From: Hyperoplus lanceolatus
Taxonomy: Eukaryota; Chordata; Actinopteri; Uranoscopiformes; Ammodytidae
NCBI GenBank assembly: GCA_026929865.2
Contig: CM049413.1
Coordinates: forward strand, 14,280,001-14,344,000
Direction: 5' to 3'
Length of the DNA stretch: 64,000 bases
A program made the position numbers and the translations under genes. The notes beneath the pieces are model-generated. The model had not been told where the DNA came from and made no database searches. It saw only the letters and a list, made by a program, of their open reading frames with translations. Positions 54,419 to 64,000 of this stretch are shown here, piece after piece (within the stretch, counting starts at the first letter, position 1; each line of letters starts with the position of its first letter).

Positions 54419-57400
54419 GCTCATCATGACACCAGGTTGTTGTTTCATTGTGGATGGAGCCCCGATGAGAAAAACGCCTGATCTTCGTTTTTTTTATCTC
54501 AGCTTTGCAAAAGCCAGCAGGAACCAACTTGTGTTCTTGAGTCACTGGCTTATATGAGGTTAGAAGGGCTTTGGTCATATCTTGGTACGCAGGTGTATTC
54601 ATGTTTTAAAAGGGATTGGCAAAATCCTAAAATCAATCCTGGGGAGTATCAAATAAAAACATTCTCAGATTAGAGCGACATGATCTCATTTTAGTCGGGG
54701 TTACACATTAACTATCATGTGCACCGTCGTAATATCAGATCCAACCTCCCACTTTCCATCTGTAGTGTCTAACCCGGTATAATAGGGGGAAATGAGATCT
54801 TCTCTGTGGCGAAGAAGAATAAATGCACAGGGGAGAACCAGACGAGACAAAAGTACCTTGTGCAGCGTAGATTGTCATTGCCATTTTATTTCATTAGGGA
54901 TTTTTTCTGGAGGGTAGAATCTTATTAAACAGAGTCCTGTGTGAATAACTTAAATATCAATGTTGGCTGATTCTCTCCATCTCTACTGGGCTTGAACTGG
55001 ATTCACTAGTGTTTGCTTAGTTTGAACCCCTCGAAAAGTGCCTCGGTCGATTGTACTGAATCTCTTATTTGAGATACAATAGTCAAGTATTCATGGAACC
55101 ACACACCACCTTGCTATTAACTCTGCTTCAGATGTATTGTATATATGCACATAGACTAATCAAAGGCAAAGCCCCTCATTCTTTGTCAATAACAGTGACA
55201 CACATGGTGGGAGCTGCATTGAGTTGGTCTGCTGCACTGCTGGCTCATCCGGCCAGAAAAACGACCACCTGTGATGCCGCTGTGAGTGGAATTGCAAGTT
55301 TAAATCTATATGCAAATTGCTCTTTAATTAATCCTGCTGAATATCAGTGAGTGTGTAAGTAGGGGAATGATTAACCATGGATTAGTATAGTTGTTCGGCC
55401 CAAATTCACTGCGATCTTCTGCCAAAGCACAGGACCAATGGCAAACATGTGTAGGTAATGTGTATGTTGTGATCACAATCCAGGATTAAAATTCACGTTA
55501 CCATAAAGGATTTCAGAGCTACTCGCAGGTTCATTGGCTTAAATCTGCATGCTAACAACTATATTTTGTTAGGCTTCATGCATACACTTTTAAATGACAG
55601 TGTCTGCATTTTATCTCAATTTGACACTGTCAAAAAGCCATACACATGCTATTAGTGTGGAATTGACTCATCATGTGTAACATTTAGTTTGAAGCCATCA
55701 GCACAACAATCTATTTGCAGTTATTAATGTGGTAAATAAACATAACGCTGCTCCTTTGTTTGAACACTGTATGGCTGTCAAGGGAGTGTGACAAAATGTG
55801 TATGTGTGACAGCTACCCAAGTTATGAATTAACCGATGAATCAATCTCTAAATCCTCATAGAACATGTCACTATTATGCTAATTTGTCCTGCATCGCTGT
55901 TGTTGTATCTGTACTGCGGTTTTGTGTTCAATCATTTCCTGTCTGCTTTCCATAAAGCATAGTGCAGGGCCTCAAAACCAATGTTGCTTCTTCTGCTTCA
56001 GACTAATCCATAGTGCCCAGCTTTAATGGACTGATGGCACAGAGGGCTACAGCAAAAAGAAAAGCCCTAATTGATTATATCGACCAACGTGCATTATGGT
56101 CATCTTCTACGCTATGTACGAGATGGGACTAATTGAAGGCGGTGTCAAGTGTCACACATTGTGTCCAAACAGGGCCACTAATGAGGGTTTGAAATAAGTG
56201 TTTCTTCCACTGAACATCCATTCTATTACTGTTAAGTCACAGTTATTGTTACTAGCTTAACTGGGCGGTTAAATCTGTAGATTCTGTGATAAAAATCAGC
56301 TATTAATATTACATGAAATGAGAATAACATTTACAAAGTTCAGTTTGTGCATTGAAATTGGAACACCTGGAAAACGCCAAAGCTTGTGTTGTATCAGCAT
56401 ACAGAATGAACCACATCATGAACCGTGATATTTTTGTACTGAGGCTATTTGAAATTCTGAACTCTGAAAATATTTAGAAAATGTGTTAGGGCATGACTAT
56501 ATTGTATATTTATTGTGTTCATGTGCTGACAGAACTGTATACAGATTATTGTTTAAACCAAGTGGGTTTATTTGATTAGATTAGTTTTGTGTGCTAAATT
56601 AAAGTCAAACTTTCTTTCCCATAAAGCAGCAGTGACTTTGTGTTTAAGATATGAGTAGTTTTTAAAAATGTGATAATCATCTAATGACCAAAAAAAGTTT
56701 TTAGTTTTTGCTTTGAAGGGATTATCTGTGATTATCTGTACAATAAATAACAAAACATCTTTGAACAATAAAGAGAAAGGAAAAAAAAAAACCTACATGA
56801 AAAACAAAAACCATCTCACAAAAATGTACAGCATATGTATAGATTTCAAGTTGAATAGTTTTGCACCTCCTGCCATTATGTGATATTAATATAACTGTGC
56901 AAAATGTTAAGTTTGGGCCAACGACATTGTGTGATTCAACGGACGAGGCGGCGACATGCTTCTCAAGTCTATCCTATTAAAAATCAAACCCAGACATACC
57001 ATCTCCATACACATTATTTCTAATTATGGACATCAATTTTGAAGCTCCATTGACCTGTCTTTTTTTGAATTATCGATATTTTTCAGGCTGACAGGCTTTA
57101 TTAATTAAAATGGAGATGTACTAATTAAAAGCACGGCATTAGGGTGTCATAAGTATGGCCCTGTTTTAATTTGAGTGTGGTTTATTCATTTTATCAGTGG
57201 GTTAGCAGAGTGGGCACTGCACGACAAGGGTGGGTGAAGGTATGGGTGTGTTTGATTGTTTATGTGTCTCGTGCTATAGCCATCGTTAGATATCACTCTT
57301 AACATGCCACTCAAAAGACTCAGCACTGCCTGGTTTAAAGACCAGATGTCATAAAGACGTCCTTTCTTTTCTCATGACAGTTTGCATAAGAACATTAATT

Positions 57401-59408
57401 ATTCTTTGCATAATCCAAGGAGATAAATGCAAATTGAATGAGACAACGGAGGCTACAGTTCCCCCCATGAGCTTTTTGCCACATATTTGCAATGTGGGGC
57501 CACTTTTATGTACTGTCAGTTCAGTTAATTAAGATGCCAGGTCTTTATTTCCCCCCCAAATTTTTTTTTGTAGCTTCAGTTTCACACGCACATTTTAAAA
57601 GGGAACAATGCGATTCCCAATGGGTCTCCCATCATGATAGTCAGTCTTATGGACTATGGGAAATTGCTTTGAAGTACTTTGACTGCAGTTTTGTGTGTTT
57701 GAGTACATTTAAACCAACTTCTAGTCGCAGGGATGTTATACATACACGTGTGTTATGGATCCAACAAGTCCATGTTATTATTAGCACAGCCTGGCTGTTT
57801 TACTCACCAGTGTCATCTCTCTGTGTCTCCTTATGAGTCATCTCAGGTCAGGAGACACAGGTGTTGGTGCGTCTTTAACAAACGTTTGGATGTGCAGCAG
57901 ACAAATCTCACATCTTCCTATGTGTCCTCAAAGTCACTCGGGCAATGTTTTAACCACCTTCGATTCTGTCTAAAGTGCCTGTGTGTTTGTGTAATGAACA
58001 ATGAGTCACTGATAATGAAAGGACACCAATTACCTGACAATTAGCTGTAACCATCCCACTGGATAATTGACCTTGAGTCGCCAAACTGCCCTTGAATGTT
58101 GTCAAAAGAACCCATGTAGAAAACAATAAGTGAATGTCAATAAACATCAGGAGGACCCTAGTGCCATAAAATAAATGTAAAATGCTGTAAAAGTCTGTTA
58201 AAGCATATTCCTGTAAATTACCCCAGGAAAGTGGTGTAATGGCGAACATGAACCATAATTCCTGCACTAGTGTACTTTTCCCAGATGTGGTATGAATCCA
58301 CCTTCTGCCCCTAACAGATGTAAAATAGATATTTACACCACAGGAAGAGGCTATAATGTGTTTAGTGCAGGTGGCATGTAATTTCACCTCCCAAAAGAGC
58401 AAAAAGATCATATCCCACACAAGTGGTGATAATGTGCCTTCTACCAAATGATTCACTGTTAATGTTTTGCCGGTATCATGTTTAGCGTGGGGAAAATAAA
58501 ATCCATTGCTTCGGGAAGTGATAAAGCTATATTAGACGTGCAGCATCTCAACAGTTGGCATTCTCCGAATTTCTCCCCAGTTAAATATCTCACAGATGTC
58601 TCCTCAACAACAAAGATACCATATGTTGTGAGGAAGGGAGCCATGAAGTTAATTGAAAGTTAGCCATTTGTTAGTCTTGACATCTAACAGCCATCTGCTG
58701 GGGCCGATCTACATATATTGTTTCTATAACAGGACAACACCAGTAGAATATATCCTTTTATCTCCTAATCCAATAAGAGTGGCTGCATGGTCTTTGGTGT
58801 CTCCAATAAGATCTAAAGCAGTGAGTATAGGCAGTAGACTAGAACTGTAAATAACAGAGACACTTCCAAGAGAACATTTAAAAGGTAATCCAGCATCTGT
58901 TGCTGTTTCTATCTCATGCACTTGGCCATAGTATGCATACAGTACAGCCTCACAAAGAGCAAAGCAGATGGCAGCTATTTACCATGTTAGCTTTCATTAA
59001 GTTTGTGCTGTGTAGGAGAAGGCTAACGTGTGTAGCATAATATTTTAAAAAAATCCTCCTTCGACAATCATTTGATGTCTGATGTAGGTGTTTATTTTCC
59101 CACATACTATTCTCAACTTAGCATTTCTGTTAACGCCCTATCATTATTGTTTCTTAAGTTCTTGTGACTTTTTCCCTCAGAAATCATTGTGACATTTTAA
59201 AGCTTTGAGATTCATAAACCGTTTGTGGTGGCTTAAATTGTCAAACTTTAAATGGTGGACCCCAGCTGCTTCCTCAACGTTACCAGTCTTAATTGGCCCT
59301 TGCTGCAACCCGCCCAACCTTTCAAATAAGATGAAGCTTCAGTTGTTGTTTCTCTCCTCCGTGGGGGTCCAGAGGAATATTCTCTCTCTCTCTCTCCAAC
59401 ACACATTC

Positions 59409-59458
<50 letters not shown>

Positions 59459-59542
59459 GTGCTTTGTTCTTCAAAGACATTTATCATTAGCTTCACCTGC
59501 AAGCTGGCTTGCAGTGGCATGGTTACTACACACATGAACATA

Positions 59543-59623
<81 letters not shown>

Positions 59624-59741
59624 TGCCCTAAAGGTAAAGGTTAGTTTTTCACTGTTGATTCATCTTCAGGTTGTCCCGTCGCTGTGCAGAACAGCCGGTA
59701 AGGGCACAAATAGTCAGCAGTGGCACTTTTAGCTTTGGGGG

Positions 59742-59786
<45 letters not shown>

Positions 59787-60232
59787 CCATTAGGGGTACA
59801 TATTCAGGGCGGTTGGAATTCAGGAGACAGCTGGTACAGTTGCCCCCTCAACCCCCAGTTGTGGAGAGGTTGTTCAGACCATCTTCTTCTGTTTTCCTCA
59901 GCACAAACACACACCACCCCCACCCTGATATATGTCTTAATATCAACAAGGCAGCAGTTTGCCCCAACTACAAGATTTGTCACCTCCCTCCCGGCTCCCT
60001 CCTGTCCCTCCCTGTAAACAATGGGAGCCAGTGGCTTCGGTTACATGAGCTACCAGCATCTGCAGGCGGGCTTGTTATTGTTATGATTTGGGTTCCACAT
60101 GGCTCCCTCCCTCCCATGCTCTGTGTGTGTGCTGTGTGTGTGTGTGTGTGTGTGTGTGTACATGTTATGTGCACGCGCATCGTTTTATTTTATGGGGTTA
60201 CGGGTGGGACTGCAATGTTCTGCCAAACAGGG

Positions 60233-60281
<49 letters not shown>

Positions 60282-61047
60282 GTCGTAGCTTTGGCTGCAT
60301 TACCTCACTGTGAGCTGAAAATGGATGTGTTTACCAGGGACTTCTCTCTGCCTCTCTGAATCTCTCCTAAAGATCCCTCTTATTTTACTCTCTTGCAGGC
60401 ATTTGAGGCTCATAGCCCTGATGGAGGGAAACATAACACCCCCATTAGACACACACAAACACACACACACTCACTCTCTCTGTACATAAAAGCATATTCT
60501 GGAGTTTAGGTCTGCAAACATTAAATGCACACTAATCCACACAAACCATGTTACACAGCCATAGCATGCATAATTCATGACCTCCCATTGACATCTATGT
60601 AAACATGGGTGCTATGTAAACATTTGTCGGTAGGGCTGATTGCTTGGTTGAGTCCAGACAAACACTCCTCTCCTCACACACACTTCCATCCAGTAATAAC
60701 TAATCTAAAAGGAAGACATTGTTTTTAATATCTTCTAGTGACTTGTGCCATGTTGCATGTTGTGCACTAATGCCCACTAATCTGAATACAGTTGTACAGT
60801 CTCTATTTAATGTAGAGTGTCACAATGACAGGTAAGATTTTATTTGGAAAGCTCTTTTTCCATCTGTGCTCCAGCCCTGGGAAGGAGTCAGATTTGAAGG
60901 CCAATGTAATATATTATATTGGATTACAGCTGTGCAGCAGTAAAACCTCCTTGATCTTCACTATCAAAACAAAGAGCACACGGGAAACCCTCCTCTTCTT
61001 TGTCCCTTCCCCCCCCCCCTTTGGTTTCTGTTTTTCCCACTTACAGC
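54419..61047 (+). other. znf704: znf704 intron 2, right part
   Basis: The long AT-rich stretch from 54.4 to about 59.3 kb has little recognisable repeat content, and no exon of the gene family is seen on either strand. Unique, repeat-poor sequence of this length in a transcription-factor intron may hold conserved enhancers, but that is inference. Microsatellites start again at 59.4 kb. Confidence 0.5.
59414..60280. repeat. cluster of CT, CA and GT arrays
   Basis: CT at 59414-59456, CA at 59545-59621, GT at 59742-59784, a shorter GT at about 60124-60158, and GT at 60234-60280. Confidence 0.9.
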
Positions 61048-61412
61048 TATAGGGCTGCACAATTGATAATAATAAAAAATTGCGAGCTTGATTCATATTA
61101 TATCTAGGCGATCTCATTTCTAAATGATGACTTGCTCATATTCCACTGTGCATTAACATAATGCATCACATGCTGACTTTTTAGTTAGTCGGTCTAATTC
61201 TTTATTGTATTTTTTGTTGTTGTTGAGAGTACCAGCTCTGGTATATATTTTAATTATTTGTGTGTTTATTCGTTGTCTCTCAAATGTTACATATGTATTC
61301 AAAAGAAAATAGTTTTAGTTGAAAAAACAAACAAACAAAACAATCATGGAGAATTGTGATCTCGATTCTGAAGTGGAAAAATTGTGATTCAGCAAGAATC
61401 GTGCAGCCCTAG
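61048..61412. mobile_element. short inverted-repeat element (AGGGCTGCACAATT family)
   Basis: TAGGGCTGCACAATTGAT at the left and AATCGTGCAGCCCTA at the right are inverted repeats; a further CCCTAGGGCTGCACAC follows the right end at 61421. AT-rich interior, no coding sequence. The target duplication is not visible. Confidence 0.6.
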
Positions 61413-61725
61413 GGAAGTATCCCTAGGGCTGCACACACTTTTCCCTCTCACTGTCCACTTCTCTGTCTTTCTCTTTAATTCTCTCATCACCCCTTGTTTG
61501 CCAGATGGCTAAATGAGCATTCAAATGTTGTTTTTCTCCTTCCTGTCCTCTTTTCTGCCTTTCTCTCTGTCCCTCCAGTCCTGCCTTTACCTCCCCTGGC
61601 TGGCTGTATTCTATCTTGCTCTCTCCATCTCTCCTTTCCCGCTCATTTCCCCCATGATCTGTGTCTATCCCACACTCCTCCTAGACCTCCCTCGCTTCCT
61701 TTGTCTCCTCTTCTCCGCTGCCTGC

Positions 61726-61875
<150 letters not shown>

Positions 61876-62762
61876 CCCACCGCTGTACTCTGTGCTGGCA
61901 CTGTACAATGGGCTGTGTGGCTAACTTCACTAGCATATACGAAGTAGCAACGACCACAGTGACTAGACTACAAGTAGTTTGTATGGGATTTCTGTGTCGA
62001 ATTTTGACACCAAAGCATTGTCATAAGTTTAATATTTGCCGACACACTCCACAAATTGTACAACTGCCTATAATTGCTTCCACTTCGCTTGGTTTTCACT
62101 AGGGGAAATTTGTTTGAGTAGAATATCGCTGTAATTAATATTTCAGACAGAAATGAACACACAGTTTACCGAACACACTCATACAGATTATTTCACTTAC
62201 GAAACACCCACACATGCACATTTTAAATTATGTATGCAAATATGCCAATCATTTGCAGTTAACCCCCGACAGGCAGGGTTAATGATTAACGACGGGTGAA
62301 CAAATCACACATACACAAATGATGAGGATATCACAGACAGATGGACAGCAAAGAAGAAGAAGCCTCCTACGCTCGGTTGGGTTTCATGTTATTTACAATC
62401 CAAGTTTGTTTAGTTTACGTTTACATTCAAATGGCATACGTTTGTAGTATTGACCCAAATCGGATCGAAACTGTCTGTCAATTAGTTGCCTCGCCTGCGA
62501 CATACTGACACATACACAGGTGGTGGGAGTGCTACTTGATGAGATTCATAGCTTTTCACTTGTAGTCACCGACGGTTGGGTTTTTTTCTGTTTAAAGCTT
62601 GTTGTTGGAGGCACATTCAAAAGGAAAATCCCTTTGCAAGGCTGTTCTTTGAAGAATACTGCTGTCCTACTTGATAAACGAAAACCGATAATGCAACTTT
62701 GAAGACAGTGCTCTTCATATGAAAACTGGTGGACTGCTAAACACTATATTTCACAGTGTTTA

Positions 62763-63290
62763 TTTTAAAGCTCCCATATTATACACTTTTCGGTACTATT
62801 ATACACCATATTATATGGTCTTAGTGGTCCCTAATACGTTTTTCTTTAATTGTTTGCTGAAAAAAACTTTCAGATAATTTATTGTACTATGCTGATGTTC
62901 AGCTAATCTCACAATGGCCTATTTTTTAAAAAGAGCTGCAGCTCCCCTCGTAAATATACAATCTTTGAGCTCCCCCCACCCCCTGTCCGGAAGCGAAGCC
63001 AGATACGCCTCGCCCTCTGTCTGTCGGGGCCGTGGACCAATAAGAAATAGGGGTGTGGGCTGCACAGTGGAAGCTTCTGGCTTTCCAGTTTGTGAGGTCA
63101 GAAACAAGGAGAATTCTGACTGGAGTATATTGGGGGGGGAGGGGTGGGGGTTTCAGAAAGGGGGAGAGTGAGAAAAGGAGAGATTTTTATTTTTTTAAAT
63201 ATTTTGGCAGTCTCTAGGCACACCGTGGACCCATGGATATGTTAGAACACGTTTAAAAAGTGCATTTAGCATAATATGTGACCTTTAAAA
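62763..63290. mobile_element. MITE (TTTTAAAGGTCACATATTAT family), 528 bp
   Basis: Left TTTTAAAGCTCCCATATTAT and right ATAATATGTGACCTTTAAAA are inverted repeats (19 of 22 match). The interior has a GC-rich core with ACCAATAAGAAAT, well known from fish repeats. No coding sequence. Confidence 0.7.
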
Positions 63291-63626
63291 CTTTGCATAC
63301 ATTTGGGATCAAAGTCGAAAAAATACAGAAATCAATGTACGGATATTGTTTGGGTTTGGGAGTTTGTCTTGACTGGATTCATCAGTGTATATTTCTGTGG
63401 GATACTGGAGCAGAGAAGTCTTTTGTGTGGACTTGTTGACATGGTTGAGAGAGGGAAGAAGGCAGGGGGTGGGGGGCTCTCTCTCTCTCTCTGCCTCCCT
63501 CTCTCCTCTGTCACGGCTGTCTCTCTTCACGCTCAGTGTCACGTCCTCATACCACACAGCAGTAAATTAATCAGAGATAATGCTCGCAAGATGGAGACCT
63601 TCCCCCCAAAACGCACCCTATACCCC

Positions 63627-63632
63627 TCTCGC

Positions 63633-63671
<39 letters not shown>

Positions 63672-63703
63672 AGCTCTCTCGCTCTCGCTCTCTCTCTCTC
63701 TCT

Positions 63704-63738
<35 letters not shown>

Positions 63739-63740
63739 GC
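63627..63740. repeat. interrupted (CT)n array
   Basis: CT units with regular CG and TAG interruptions over about 115 bp. Confidence 0.9.
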
Positions 63741-63898
63741 TCTCACTGTCCCCTTTTTTCTCTGTTATTTTGTTCTTCTCTCCAACACATTTTCCTCGGG
63801 CCAAAAAAAACCACAAGACATAAGGGTCTTCCAAACCTTGCTTGTGGCTTTCATTGATTTTCTCACCACTAATGATTGAGGCAGCTTTACCATTCTTT

Positions 63899-64000
63899 AC
63901 CAACAACTATGGTTGTTGGTATCCACCTGGATAATGGCTTTATCCAGGTGGATAAAGCCATTCTGGAGAATCACTTTTTGTTAAATTAGTGAATATCTCC
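63899..64000. repeat. tandem hairpins, then a second copy of the 39.6-kb MITE family
   Basis: ACCAACAACTATGGTTGTTGGT (63899-63920; perfect outer stem) is followed by ATCCACCTGGATAA...TTATCCAGGTGGAT (63921-63953), and the sequence TGGCTTTATCCA...TGGATAAAGCCA overlaps it. From 63958 the text CATTCTGGAGAATCACTTTT on to AGTGAATATCTCC matches the end of the element at 39632-39998. The copy runs off the window. Confidence 0.6.

Noticed and set aside
57950..58456. 168-codon open frame on the minus strand
   Set aside because: It is the longest non-repeat frame in 54-59 kb, but no domain or conserved motif is recognised and it sits in AT-rich intronic sequence; it could be checked by conservation.

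Overview
The window is vertebrate, almost certainly percomorph teleost, nuclear DNA. The evidence is split genes with GT-AG introns, very dense dinucleotide microsatellites, and many short inverted-repeat transposons of the kinds common in fish. Species cannot be told from sequence alone. There is no prokaryotic gene, operon, CRISPR array, rRNA or convincing tRNA.

Two protein-coding genes lie in tandem on the + strand. The first is pag1 (Cbp/PAG, a transmembrane raft adaptor that recruits Csk to restrain Src-family kinases). Its seven coding exons run from 23885 to 35950 and splice in frame to a 464-residue protein with a membrane segment, a CxxC palmitoylation motif, a ladder of tyrosine motifs including the Csk-binding type AVYSTVNK, and a C-terminal TSRL. 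A 3'UTR of about 2.9 kb follows, ending near an AATAAA at 38867. The second gene is znf704 (ZNF704/ZNF395 family). Its promoter and 5'UTR lie around 40.1-40.9 kb. Coding exon 1 (40914-41168) and the next coding exon (47854-48035) are present, and the remaining exons lie beyond the window. The same order and orientation are known in human (8q21).

Region by region: 1-21.8 kb is upstream or 5'-intron sequence of pag1, rich in microsatellites and transposons. It holds a 0.79-kb inverted-repeat element (5441-6231), a 2-kb inverted-repeat element with a 60-bp palindrome (7228-9223), and a three-layer nest (15337-19825) in which a pogo-like DNA element carries a second inverted-repeat element, which in turn carries a broken LINE. 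21.8-38.9 kb is pag1, with a LINE 3' end and MITEs in its introns. 38.9-40.2 kb is the short intergenic gap. 40.2-64 kb is znf704 exon 1, intron 1 (with a 1.2-kb hAT-like element), exon 2 and part of intron 2 (with a 1.74-kb hAT-like element that has a perfect 8-bp target duplication).

I found no clearly new biological system. The most interesting features are the nested transposons, the long perfect palindrome, a 66-base G run, MITE ends placed about 40-50 bp before two pag1 splice acceptors, and znf704 splice sites that are ambiguous (tandem donors, an NAGNAG acceptor, and a donor fused to a 130-bp GT array).
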